Shown here: positions 1 to 11,261 of the stretch, piece by piece
Position numbering within the stretch: position 1 is the first letter of the stretch
Layout of the letters: the number at the start of each line of letters is the position of its first letter
Assembly: GCA_946803715.1 (NCBI GenBank)
Contig: CAMPET010000263.1
Location: 29,053 to 93,052 of the forward strand
Length of the DNA: 64,000 nt
From: Beroe ovata
Lineage: Eukaryota > Ctenophora > Nuda > Beroida > Beroidae
Direction: 5' to 3'
Position numbers and translations under genes: made by a program
Notes under the pieces: generated by a model
Seen by the model: the letters and a program-made list of their open reading frames with translations, nothing else
Databases searched by the model: none
Told to the model about the DNA's origin: nothing

Positions 1-11
1 CCCCCACCCCC

Positions 12-56
<45 letters not shown>

Positions 57-66
57 ACACACACAC
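1..66. repeat. (CA)n microsatellite
   Basis: A C-rich start followed by an almost pure CA dinucleotide run. It directly precedes the polypyrimidine tract and CAG acceptor of the first visible exon, so it is probably intronic. Confidence 0.95.
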
Positions 67-88
67 CCAAGCCCCTCTCTCGTCTCAG

Positions 89-994
89 TAACACATGGGA
101 GTACGCCCTTTCCCTCGGTCGGTCGAGCAAGGAAAAGTACAACATTATCGACACGCTTGTGTCAACTCACGTGACTGAACCCTCGAGTTTGGAGTTCACA
201 CCTCACCACCTGACCTCCAGACTTGAAGTCGCCAAGAATACCGGTAAATCGTCTTCTCCTTTGAGCAAATTTCATCCTTGACACTTCATCCGTCAGTATT
301 AAATCCTGAAAGTTTCTTCTTTTGTGGTCACCGGTTTAGACTTCAAGTATTGAACATCAATTTCATCCTATTTAGAACTGATGAGGGACCTGAGCAACAT
401 GATGAAGAGTGGGAATCTCCAGTCTTCAACTTCTTCACTCTATCTAGAGAATAAGATAGAGCAGATACAGAATCTTCCCCCGGGCACCATTCATGCTACC
501 ACAAAGAAGGTTGCTGTTGTTGTAGCTGTTGTTCTTTTTGTTGCCTTTGTTTTTGATGGTGCTGTTGCTGTGAATATATTTTTTCTCCAGATCTCTAACT
601 ATGAGGATGTGATGGCAGTTCATAGAGAGAACCTGGACAAACAGATCGATGATTTGTCATCAGAAATGCTCGCAAATGCCAAGCAGTGCCGAGAGATAAA
701 CGAATCAGCGGTACGGATTATACCAAATGCACATCTACAAAAGGATTTCAAGCATTAGCATATTGAAGCACAATATTTGAATACTTTCGCATAACTAGGA
801 TTCTTTACTTGTTGTTTGGATTGGAGAAAAGGCGCACCTTGTTACTCAATCTCATACATTATTATCCTCAGGCAATCGCGCCGACGGAAAACACGAAAGC
901 ACGTCTCGAAAACCTCGAGAAGTCTAGACAGCTTATCATGGAGAAGATCGATATGATAACCAAGGAACGGGAAAAGAAAACCAGTGACTCCTGA
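89..994 (+). CDS. 3' end of a coiled-coil protein gene (partial, four exons visible)
   Basis: Four exons can be joined in phase: 89-243, 376-509, 591-710 and 872-994. The last ends in TGA. They follow CAG or TAG acceptors and end at GTAAAT, GTTGCT and GTACGG donors. Together they encode about 177 residues. The first exon begins with an NTWEYALSLGR stretch, followed by helical, charged sequence (LENKIEQIQNL, DKQIDDLSSEML) and a C-terminal KARLENLEKS...KEREKK helix, typical of a coiled-coil subunit of a complex. The acceptor at 88 requires a two-base carry-over from an upstream exon, so the gene starts outside the window. The introns are short (81-161 bp). I do not recognise the family. A cytoskeletal or trafficking-complex subunit would fit the composition, but that is a guess. 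Confidence 0.65.
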
Positions 995-1395
995 TAATGA
1001 TATGATGACATCGATATTCGTCAGGAATTAAATAAGCTTGAAATGCTTTCAGTTTCGAACAATATCAAAATCAAATATGTATCGGGAATAACTTGAACAC
1101 GCTCGCGCTACCCTCGAGTCGTATTTTGCTTTAGCGTACCTGTAACTGTAAGTCAAAGTGAACCCTGGCCCATTTGAGTATGACTATGAGTATGATCTGA
1201 TGCGATGCTACTATTTTTAAATTTAATGTCATGTTTGATGTTGTATTTATATTAGAATAACGTTAAACTGCTATAACTTCTTGAAGTTGAATTTTTATTT
1301 GATTTATTCAGATTCGATAGATAAGTTTGTAGTCATCTTATTCTGTATGCTAAAAGATGTGCATTATTATTGCATTGCAAGAAGATGTGTATTGC
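995..1395. other. intergenic, nothing recognised
   Basis: AT-rich sequence downstream of the first gene. It has no splice-compatible coding segment and no convincing AATAAA signal. Confidence 0.5.
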
Positions 1396-1700
1396 TGATT
1401 GCGGCGCGCGCAAGAAACAGTGCAGCAGTGTTCCCGCGCTGCGTGACCCAAATACTCCGCGCGCGTCTACGACTTTTCAGTTCACTGAGTAGAATAGGGG
1501 CGCGCAACGGGTGCACATGCTGATGCAGCAGACACATCGCGCGCGCCTTCACCGACGCGATGTGCACACGTTGCGCGCCCCTGTTCTACTCAGTGAACTG
1601 AAAAGTCCAAACCACGGAGACGCGCAGCGCGCGCGCGCGGAGTATTTGGGCCACGCAGCGCGGGAACATTCACTGAAGGCCGCGCGCAAGAATTTGAGGT
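1396..1700. mobile_element. CGCG-rich foldback element (MITE-like)
   Basis: Two arms of about 120 bases are inverted copies of one another. The left arm (about 1400-1525) contains TTCCCGCGCTGCGTGACCC, the AAATACTC segment, and TTTTCAGTTCACTGAGTAGAA. The right arm (about 1560-1690) contains the same words reversed (TTCTACTCAGTGAACTGAAAA, then GAGTATTTGGG, then CGCAGCGCGGGAA). The loop is about 35 bases. Fragments of this family recur near 10.4-10.65 kb and at 34.66 kb, so it is a dispersed non-autonomous element. Apparent open frames on both strands are by-products of the palindrome. Target-site duplications were not resolved. Confidence 0.75.
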
Positions 1701-2939
1701 CTGCAGTTTCTTGCGCGACAAGCAGTGCAGACTTGCACAGTGGATGGATATGATAACATCCGGCAAGCCTCTCCACTCCCAACCCTTTTGAGTTTAAAGA
1801 GCTTGCCGGTTATGAATGTTCTCTATCCATTGTTTTTGCGCGCCGTCTCCGTAATATAGCTTCGCTTCGATGGACTTGGCGCGCGCGACACGCAGTGGAC
1901 AAATAGAATTTTTGATCAATGATAGACCCTACCGAGAATTTCGTTTCGCGCGCGCTTCTGAAGCAAAGGATAATGAATGGCCATTGTTGGTTTGTAGACA
2001 CTGGGCTACAAACCAATGGGATGGGCTAAAAATAACAAAATAATATGTTGATGATGGCTCTCTGTAAATGATTCTCAATGCATTATTTTTATTTATTCTT
2101 TTTTGTCATGCAAATCAACTTTGTCCCTTGTTGAATCTGAAGGCTCTCAAATTTGACTGTTTCTACTTCAATTGAGGAGAATTTGAAATGGAAGAACATG
2201 GAGACTTAGTGTCCAGTCCATTTACAAAAGAGACATGCTGTCCAGTTGATGGAATCCATCCCCTATTGGCAAGAGTGATGTATGTTCCACTTTTCCACTC
2301 TTGATTATTGTGTAAGCCTTGGATATTGATGGCACAGAACCTTGGAGAGTGCAGAAAGGAGGAGTGTTGAAATGAAGCTTTGAAGTTACTGTAGCTGTGC
2401 AGCATGTTATGAAGGAAAGATGTGAGGAGATGTGAGTAAATGACATGAATGTATTCCTCTATGATAGGAAGGAATTACTCCTGTTAAAGTATAACAATCT
2501 AAATGACTTTAACAGTTATAGGTACTTATTTGTATCCATTAGATCCTCAATAAATTTTCTGTTGAGAACTTTCATCCACATAATCCCAGGACCACTGCTA
2601 CCAAGATCTCTTGAGAAGAGTGGGAGAGAATGTGGACAGTTAATGGATACTTCATTAATGGACAGTTTATTAATGGAAAGTTCATTAAGTGGACAGTTAA
2701 TCTTACTACTTATAATTCGTCCTCATATGTATGTCTGTCCGATTTCCTCATATACTATGGGTTTTGAGATCTGACACCACTTGGGAGCATGTGAAACAGC
2801 ACACGTCTGACATCACTTGAGAATAGACAGCATTTAGACATCACAAAGGAAGATCAGAGACGGGAATACTCGATTACTATCAACACTTAAACTTAAGATA
2901 CAACTACCATTGCACTAAGATTCAAGATTGCACCTATTG
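1701..2939. other. intergenic, no gene recognised
   Basis: Mixed sequence with CGCGCG patches (1875-1960) and AT-rich DNA. Short open frames around 2.2-2.8 kb show no family similarity and no splice partners. A short direct repeat (TTAATGG with ACAGTT) lies near 2635-2700. Confidence 0.5.
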
Positions 2940-4470
2940 TAATGTATCCAATATCTGTCGTTTTCATTGATATGGACACTAATTGGTTTAATTGGGCAAT
3001 TAATACATCAACCAAGGATCTATTGACATTGTAACCAGCTTATTAATGGGCGATATACAATGTTGCAGCTCTCAATGTATCCATTTCACTTCCATATCCC
3101 CCACTTTCAGTAATGTTGGCATTAATTGGTTAAATGGGACAATTATCGCATCAATAAAGGGCCTGTAGACATCAATAAGGCATATACATGGGTGAATTAT
3201 GAGGCAACAGCACTCAAAATAGCCATTTTGCTTCAATATCTCTCAATTTTAGCGATATCGACACTAATTGGTTAAATTGGGCAATTATTGCATCATTTAG
3301 TTACATTTTAACATCGAGAACCGCAAATAAATGGGTAGGATATAATGCAACAGCTTTCAATGTAACCATTTTGCTTCAATATCTCCCAATTTTGCAATAC
3401 CGGTTCTAATTGGTTTGATTGGACATTAATTGCATCAATTAGTGGCCTGTTGGCATGAAAAACGCATATGAATGGGTTATATTTGATGATTCGGTACTCA
3501 ATGTATCCAATTAACTTCAATATCTCTCATCTTTAGCGATATCGACACTAATTAGCTTAATTGGGCAATTATCACATCATTCAGTTACATTTTGACATCG
3601 AGAACCGCAAATAAGTGGGTAGGATCTAATGCAACAGATCTTAATGTAACCAATTTGCATTAATATATCTCAGTTTTTGCAATACAGGCACTATTTGGTT
3701 TAATTGGTCAATAATCGCATCAATTAGTGGCGTATAAATGGATCATATTTGATGATTCGACACTAAATGTATCTATTTTACTTCAATATCTCTAAATTAT
3801 AACGATATCGGCACTAATTAGTTTAATTAGGCAATTATCGCATCAATTTGTGGTCTGCAGACATCGAAAACGGCGTTTGAATGGGTGAGATACGAGGTAA
3901 TAGCACGCAATGTAACCATTTTGCCTCAATATCTCTCAATTTTAACGATATCGGCACTTATTGGTTTAATTTGGCAATTATCGCAACAATTTGTGCTCTG
4001 TAGACATCGAAAACGGCGTTTGAATGGGTTAGATATGAGGCAATAGCATTCAATGTAACCATTTTGCCTCAATATCTCTCAATTTTAGCCATATCGGCAC
4101 TAATTAGTTCAATTGGGCAATTATTGCATCATTTTGTGGCCTGTAGACATCGAAAACGGCATTGAAATGGTCGAGATATGAGGTAATAGCACGCAATGTA
4201 ACCATTTTGCCTCAATATTTCTCAATTTTAGCGATATCGGCACTTATTGGTTTAATTAGGCAATTATCGCATCAATTTGTGGCGTGTAGACATCGAAAAG
4301 GCATTTAGATGGGTGATATATGATGAAACAGCACTCAATGTGTCCATTTTGCTTCAATATCTCTCAATTTTAGCGATACCGGCAAGAATTGGCCCAATTA
4401 AGCCATTATCTCATTGGGAATTGGGGATAAAAGGAATTAGATACATTCTAGTTACGTGATAAATTACGTA
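2940..4470. repeat. ~142-bp tandem satellite, about 10-11 diverged copies
   Basis: The phrase TTCAATATCTCTC or a close variant recurs near 3233, 3374, 3516, 3660, 3784, 3927, 4069, 4212 and 4353, giving a period of about 142 bases with one shortened unit. Each unit also holds a GATATCGGCACTAATTGG segment, GGCAATTATCGCATCAA, and a GTAGACATCGAAAACGGC segment. The first and last units are the most diverged. The array is AT-rich and non-coding. It could be a local satellite or the internal repeats of a larger element. Confidence 0.85.
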
Positions 4471-4735
4471 GAACCACTTATCGTATCCGCTTTTGAAGAA
4501 TCTCCTTCCATTTTCGAGATAACGACTCTATTTGGTCCAATTAAATTATTTCATTGACAGTTAGGTTTCCAAGGTGTTGAAGATACCTTGTAATTGCACG
4601 ATATATGACGTAGAACCACTGATTGTATCATTCATCACCTTAATTGGGCAATTATTCCGTTAAATTATGACCGGATATAAATCTAGGATCGAAAAATGTA
4701 ATTTAGGAATGTGGTATGTTTTCAAGTTATGAATT

Positions 4736-4757
4736 TGAGTCGCGCGCGCGCGACTCA
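4736..4757. repeat. perfect 22-bp alternating-CG palindrome
   Basis: TGAGT, six CG dinucleotides, then ACTCA: a perfect palindrome with a Z-DNA-type alternating purine-pyrimidine core. A degraded relative (GAGTCGAGCGCGCGCGGCTC) lies at about 7890-7912. Confidence 0.85.
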
Positions 4758-4861
4758 GCTTCCATACATATGCAAAGTGTTATTCAAGCAAGTGTTAGCA
4801 TTTCGCTTTTTGAGGGTAAAAAATGCAAGAATTATTTCAGAAGCTTTTTCCACATAAATAG

Positions 4862-7560
4862 ATTCCTGGTACTACATTAAGTTCCACAGTGCTCCCCTTA
4901 ACTGACCAGGACCGTTATTCAATGATAAAACAGGGTATCATGACATCTGTGCAACGTTCAGCACGGTGAGGATGATATGAGAACCTTACATAACTTCATG
5001 GACCCTTTAAGGGCCTCAGGGACCCTATCACTCGATAGGAACTTGAGTCAAGTCATGGTCTAACCGTGAGCAACGTGGGAACATGTTCAGACAAATGGTT
5101 GAGGTCCTGGAACCCAATCTTCACATTTGAATTTAACGGGGTCGAAAATTAGAGAAAAAAATGAGATTTTTCCTATTGCTAGTTTTTTGACATTTTTCCT
5201 ATGCAGAGTACATTTTTGAAAACACGCACGGATTTTTTAGAAAAATTGTAGAATTTAGGAAATGTCAATCGGCTTAAATCTCAATTTTGAAAATAAGGTT
5301 CCAGGGCCCTAACCCTTTATCTGTACGCGTTCCCACGTTGTTCAAGGTTAGACCACGACTTGACTCAAGTTTCTATCGGGTGATAAGGTCCCTGAGGCCC
5401 TTATAGAGTCAACGGAGTAATATAAGGTTCTTATATCATCCTCACCGTACTGAACGTTGTACAAAAGCCATGATACCCTGTTTTATCGTTGAATAACGGT
5501 CCTGGTCAGTTGATGAGAGCACTGTGGAACTCCACAGACCATCAGGACTCTATTTATGTGATATTTAGGGTCCCAGAAACGTTCAATCTGTGAAATTGCT
5601 GATCTTGACGGGTGATATTGTTGATTAAGGGCGACAAATCATGTTTTATCGACTCTGAGAAGCGTATAGTGCGATGATACAGCTTCTACCCATAGGATAC
5701 ATGTATGAAATATCTATTTCATCGAATTTATGATGCAATCAGTCAGTTAACTGAGTATTGCAGCAGTTTTGAACTATGTTATTTCGATTATATCATTGTT
5801 TTAACTCTCTGGGACAGGATTATCACTCTAGATACCTCTATTTATCACTGCTATAGAGTCCTGATGCTCTGCGTAGTTTATTAGGGACTCTATTAACGGC
5901 CCAGGACGGTTATTCAACGATAAAACAGGGCATCATGACATCTGTGCAACGTTCAGTACGGTGAAGTTGATATGAGAACCTTATATTACTTCATGGACCC
6001 TATAAGGGCCTCAAGAACCTTATCACTCGATAGAAACTTGAGTCAAGTCATGGTCTAACTTTGAGCAACGTGGGAACATGTTCAGACAAATGGTTGAGGT
6101 CCTGGAACCCTATCTTAACATTTGAATTTAACGGGGTCGAAAATTAGAGAAAAAAACGAGATTTTTCCTATTGCTAGTTTTTTGACATTTTTCCTATGCA
6201 AAGTACATTTTTGAAAACACGCACGGATTTTTTGGAAAAATTGTAGAATTTAGGAAATGTCGATCGGCTTAAATCTCAATTATGAAAATAAGGTTCCAGG
6301 GCCCTAACCCTTTATCTGTACGTGTTCCCACGTTGCTCACGGTTAGACCATGACTTGACTCAAGTTTCTATCGAGTGATAGGGTCCCTGAGGCCCTTATA
6401 GAGTCCACAGAGTAATATAAGAGTCTTATATCATCCTTACCGTACTGAACGTTGCACAGATGTCATGATACCCTGTTTTATCATTGAATAACGGTCCAGG
6501 TCAGTTAAGGGAAGGACTGTGGAACTTAACAGAGCACCAGGACTCTATTTGTATGATATTTAGTGGTCCCAGGAACGTTAAAACTGTGAAATCACTGATA
6601 AAGCCTGATGAGATTATTGAATAAGGATTAAAACTCATGCTTTGTCGACTCTAAATAGCGCATGCAGTGATGAGGCAGCTTCTTCTTAAAGAATTAATGT
6701 ATGATATGCCTATTTTATCATTTATTTGTAAGGATTATTTGTGGAATTGAGATTTTGAACGGTTATCAAGCATGTTATTCCGATTATATCATTGAAATAA
6801 CACTCTGGGACAGAATTATCATCCCTGGGTCTCTATTTATCACTGCAATAGAGTCCTGGTGCTCTGTTAAGTTCCACAGTGCTCCCCTCAACTGACCAGG
6901 ACAGTTATTCAATGAGAAAACACGGTATCATGGCCTCAGTGCAACGTTCAGTACGGTGAGGATGATATAAGAACCTTATATTACTCCGTGGACTCTGTAA
7001 GGGTCCCAGGGACCTTATCAATCGATAGAAACTTGAGCCAAGTCGTGGTCTAACCTTGAACAACGTGGGAACACGTACAGATAAAGGGTTATGTCCCTGG
7101 GACCCTATTTTCAAAATTGAGATTTAAGCCGATCGACATTTCCTAAATTCTACAATTCTTCTAAAAAATCCGTGCGTGTTTTCAAAAATGTACTTTGCAT
7201 AGGAAAAATGTCAAAAAACTAGCAATAGAAAAAATCTCATTTTTTTTCTAATTTTCGACCCTGCTGTAGAGGTGGGGTTCCAGGACCTCGACCTTTTGTC
7301 TGAACCTGTTCCCACGTTGTTCAAGGTTAGACCATGACTTGACTCAAATTTCTATCGAATGATAAGGTCCCTGAGGCCCTTATAGAGTCCACGGAGTAAT
7401 ATATGGTTCTCATATCATCCTCACCGTACTGAACGTTGCACAGATGTCATGATACCCTGTTTTATCGTTAAATAACCGTCCTGGTCAGTTAAGGGGAGCA
7501 CTGTGGAACTTAACAGAGCACCAAGACTCTATTTATGTGAGGGTTAGAGATCTCAAGGAC
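4862..7560. mobile_element. three large foldback (palindromic) elements in tandem
   Basis: Three copies of a ~690-bp palindromic element lie at about 4862-5555, 5848-6550 and 6847-7537. Each has ends of the type AGAGTCCTGGTGCTCTG and CAGAGCACCAGGACTCT, arms of ~250 bases (GTTCCACAGTGCTCC, AACGTTCAGTACGGTGAGGA, TTGAGTCAAGTCATGGTC) and a ~170-base AT-rich centre (CATTTTTCCTATGC, AAACACGCACGG). The centre of the third copy is in the opposite orientation to the first two. The ~300-base spacers between copies are also related to each other, so the larger unit is ~1 kb repeated in tandem. No transposase is present, so mobilisation would need to be in trans. Open frames in the arms are not genes. 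Confidence 0.85.
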
Positions 7561-8165
7561 GTTAAATCTGTGAAATCATTGATATAGTTAATAGTCGGGT
7601 GATAACGTTGACTGAGGACGAAATCTCATCACCGATCAATTGTTATTGATTTCTCTACACAAATTGAGTTCTAGCACCCCAACTCTTTGTTTTTATGTGT
7701 TCCAAAATTGTTGAAACGAAGTCACCGATCTGTTATATAGTTCACTGTGGAACTGATCTCTGCGTAAGGACCCCAAGGCCCAATGGGAGGTCCCAGAAAC
7801 CCAAATACGGCGCGCGCGCCATGAGGACCTCGCTCCTCGCGCGCTAAATGTTGACCATAGTAACTGGTTGCTTTGCTCATAACTGGAACATGAGTCGAGC
7901 GCGCGCGGCTCAGTGACATGAAATTGCTACCAACTCGGGACACAGTGACGCTTGGGGTTAAGGGCTGTCGTCTCATTGAAAGTCAGGCCTTATGTAACGG
8001 TCTGAAGTGGCCCTGGAACTCTTACTCGGTAAGTTAGGCACATTCTCTTGTCCTTTTGATCTGACTCACGAAAAATAAGAGACAGGAGTGCTACCGTGAA
8101 CGGTCTGATACTCTGATATCGGATCTCTATCATATGTTTCACACGAGCGTATCCAAAGGGTGCTA
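7561..8165. other. intergenic, degenerate repeat tail and CGCG patches
   Basis: The first part is a diverged copy of the ~1-kb repeat spacer. CGCGCG runs occur at about 7808-7820 and 7895-7908. No gene was recognised. Confidence 0.5.
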
Positions 8166-8170
8166 CCACT

Positions 8171-8535
8171 GCGGGAATCGAACTGGGATACTCCGAGTGA
8201 CTGACGACAGCTGCGGTGCAGGTCCTTCTTAGACCTTTGAGCTACCTCTGTGCTCATTGCGGGAATCGAACCCTAAGCATGTGACTGACAAAGTCCATGG
8301 TGCCACTGTGCCAGCGCCTTAGACCATTGAGCTACCGCGGTGCTCTTTGCGGGGATCGAACCTTGATGATCTGATCAACAAAATCCATGGTGCCACTGTG
8401 CCAGCGTCTTAGACCATTGGGCTACCGCGACGCTCAATACGGGGATTGAACCCCGACGATCTGATTGACGATGACAATTGCAATTGGGTCCGACGACTTA
8501 GACCACTGAGCTAGCTTACCGTTGTGCTTTGGTTA
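8171..8535 (-). repeat. four tandem tRNA-like units (tRNA-derived SINE heads or pseudo-tRNAs)
   Basis: Read on the minus strand, each ~85-95-base unit has an A-box-like GTAGCTCAnTGGTCTAAG and a B-box-like GGTTCGATTCCCG. The units are at about 8171-8253, 8256-8344, 8345-8433 and 8436-8530. The unit at 8436-8530 has a good T-arm (GGGGTTCAATCCCC), but acceptor-stem pairing is poor and the anticodon region is long and variable, so I do not call functional tRNA genes. The A and B boxes could still serve as an internal RNA polymerase III promoter. Confidence 0.7.
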
Positions 8536-9397
8536 GCATTTATCATGCGCGGCTTAGTTTAAACTGAGATATTGAATTTCAGAATTAAGAATTTGAAGGA
8601 AATTTCTGGTATTCCTCTGATTGCAAACTCAGACAATGAAACAGTGGTTAGTTTTTAATTGGAGAAAATACTTTCAATGTACAACATCATCGTCAGTCAT
8701 CTAGTGAATTCAGAGTTACGAACCTTTAAATCATTCAGTGTCAAATGGATTGTGGACAGTGAAATACCTTTCTTCAATGAACAAAATGTATAATTGTTAT
8801 CTAAAGACAATGATTTCCATTCAAATTAGTTAATCATGCGTATTTCAAAGTTGAAAAGGGGGAAATAAAGATTAATTGGACACAAATTCATGCATTCCAG
8901 CCTTCAGAATTCAACGTTTCACATATTGTGCATGGAAAACAGAGCCGTTACTGCCATTCTAAAGTAAAATTCGATGCAAATTCGAGATATTGATAGATTG
9001 TTCATAGATCTACGTTCAACAGAGTCAGTACATCCTACAATTGACTCACGATAAGTCAAACCAAGGTTAAAAGTGTACTTTCATGTACAACATGAAGGTA
9101 AGATGGATGGAAATTATGTCTGGAGTGCTAGAGAGTGTCTGAATGGTAAATTCTATGAAATGATGTCATGAATCGCTTAACAATTAGTGAGAACTGGTTC
9201 CTGATGAATACAAGAGATGTTTCTCAAGATGATCGGATTAAATGTAGTCTGGGGAGGCGAGATGACTGTGGGAGAGAGTCAAGATGACAAATTTAACCGC
9301 AATCTGGTTTTTGCTGTCCATGTACCTGAAAATAAATGATTTCTTTTGCAAGACAGACTTTTTAAAGTACAATCAAGCTACCAATTATGCATAAACT
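8536..9397. other. intergenic, nothing recognised
   Basis: AT-rich sequence without a coding segment, RNA gene or clear repeat that I can support. Confidence 0.5.
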
Positions 9398-10022
9398 ATT
9401 CCAGAGTGTCTTACCTTACAGTGAATTTCGAACGAAATCTGCTATATCCATGGTCCGTTGGAGTATTACAGTGACGGAGAGAGTTGTTGTAGGATCTCGG
9501 GGTAATAGGTACCTGAGAGAAATGATTCAGTGAGCAGGATTTTTATAGTTTGGAGTGAAATTTTGTTAACATGAATTGAGAAAGAGCCTAGCATTTTAAC
9601 TATTTCTAAATCGTAAAGGTGTATGTATTCTCAGGACAGGGAATGATCGCTTGGTCAATAAGTGACACAAAGTAAGTATATAGAAGTCTGGTTTGTAGAG
9701 TTGTGTCACCCAGAGCATAGTAAATTGTGTGTATGGTTAATCTACATCAAAAAATGAGCTAGAAGGAGGGTGCTAGCTCAATCTATTTTACCATTCAAGC
9801 TATGTCCGCATTGTGAGTCAATCTGTGAAGCAAAATAGACAACTTGACCATCTGAACAATTCATAATAAGTATTCTATCATGTTCAAACTATCCCAGAGT
9901 GTCTTACTAGTGGAATTTCGAGCAAGAACCACTAAATCCATAGTCTGATAGCGCATCAGTGATGAAAAGAGTTGTTGTAGGATCTAGGAATGATATCTGA
10001 GGGAGAAATGATTCAGGGAGCA
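9398..10022. repeat. pair of diverged ~130-bp direct repeats
   Basis: The stretch ACTATTCCAGAGTGTCTTAC ... GAGAGTTGTTGTAGGATC ... GAGAAATGATTCAG at 9398-9540 recurs in similar form at 9888-10022, about 490 bases further on. The copies have diverged and are non-coding. Confidence 0.65.
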
Positions 10023-10227
10023 ATGGAGCATGATCCTTTCCTGTTTTAGGGTGTACCTAGCAACCTCATATTCCGGCAAAACATGAGCAGAGAACAGCCT
10101 ATAAATTATTGAATACTCTTGTCGAGTATTCGCTTCGTGCGCGCGATCACGAATCGAACATATATTATTGTCGATCTCATAGGCAGCGGTGCAGCGCGCC
10201 GGCGCGGCTAGGCTGCAGGTACTATAG

Positions 10228-10291
10228 TAATTAGTCATTTATAGTAATTAGTCATTTATAATTAGTCATTTATAATTAGTCATTTATAATT
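10228..10291. repeat. short tandem repeat, TTTATAATTAGTCA type
   Basis: Four head-to-tail copies of a 15-20-base AT-rich unit containing TAATTAGTCATTTATA. Confidence 0.9.
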
Positions 10292-10404
10292 TTGCAGGCA
10301 GTAAAGCAATTTCGCTCGCCGCTCGCGCGTACCGCAAAGGTTGTAAAATGCTATACTAATACTATCTGCGCGCCTCCTGCACATGCTTCAATATTCATTT
10401 CTTG

Positions 10405-10655
10405 CCGGATGTTATCTGTCCGCTGTTTCTTGCGCGCGCGCACCAGCTTCATCCGAAGGCCGCGCCGCGCCGAAGAAGGTGCGCGCTTGCAAGAAACAGC
10501 GGACAGATAGTTGTCGGGCGATGCCAGACCGCTGATGCAAGCCGCGAAGCGATTTTCGACAGGGTCTATCATCGATCGACAAACAGATAGTATCCGGCAA
10601 TTTATTTTGGCCTTATTCGTGCCGCGCGCAAGAAACAATGGACAGATAACATCCC
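10405..10655. mobile_element. CGCG-rich hairpin element
   Basis: The arm at 10413-10443 (TTATCTGTCCGCTGTTTCTTG, then a CGCG run) is inverted at 10479-10510 (GCGCGC, then CAAGAAACAGCGGACAGATA). A further half-copy (GCAAGAAACAATGGACAGATAA) lies at about 10625-10650. The CAAGAAACAG word is shared with the foldback at 1.4-1.7 kb. Overlapping open frames here are palindrome artefacts. Confidence 0.75.
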
Positions 10656-11261
10656 CCGGCCGCGGCCCCGGCATGTCAGCGAGGGTAGGGTGCTGGGACA
10701 AATCTAAAAAAGAAATTAAGTTACCGATATGTACAAGTTGTGCATGTGGACTTTGGTCAGTGTCTGATACTTTATTCTTTAATGCATATCGTACCATCAT
10801 TCATCAATGAACAAACACGTTTAAAAATAAATGTAAGCAACCACGCAAGCGTCCACCTCCTTTTCAATTATTGTAATATTGCCAAATGCCAATGAGGAGC
10901 CAATGAGCCATTTGGATGTGACAGAGAAGAAGAGCTTAAGTAGGCAGTGAGCACCTAAGTTGTACGATTTTTCTATATTTAAAGCTATTTTACTTTGTAG
11001 TTTGTTTACCTATTGTTCACCTTTGTTTACCTATAGTGATGGCTGTATACTATAGTATTTGCCTCATCTGATCTTATGTAAACTCAGTCAGAAGGTGATT
11101 TAAGTTGTAAGTAGGAACTCCTAAATGAGAACTTACAATAAGAACAGGTTATTTCCAGTTTCGTGTACACTATCCTGTTCGAAAACTTTATTCATTTATT
11201 CTATTGTGGTCACAAAGACTGGTGACACTACTAACCTCAGTCCTCATCCATTTCAGCCGAA
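10656..11261. other. upstream region of the tetraspanin gene
   Basis: AT-rich sequence without a recognised gene. It precedes the first tetraspanin coding exon and probably holds its promoter and 5' UTR. A CAG lies five bases before the start codon (TTTCAGCCGAA then ATG), so a 5' UTR intron is possible. Confidence 0.45.

Noticed and set aside
1281-1782. Several overlapping open frames on both strands
   Set aside because: They mirror one another across a foldback palindrome and have CGCG-driven composition without any family similarity.
2940-4470. CRISPR-like array
   Set aside because: Unit length (~142 bp), lack of short identical repeats with unique spacers, and the eukaryotic context all argue for satellite DNA.
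8066-8535. Functional tRNA gene cluster
   Set aside because: A and B boxes are present, but acceptor stems do not pair and the anticodon arm is not convincing, so I list it as tRNA-derived repeats.
10292-10810. Open frames up to 149 codons on both strands
   Set aside because: They lie in CGCG-rich inverted repeats. Arg/Ala-rich translations are typical of such DNA and no splice partners exist.
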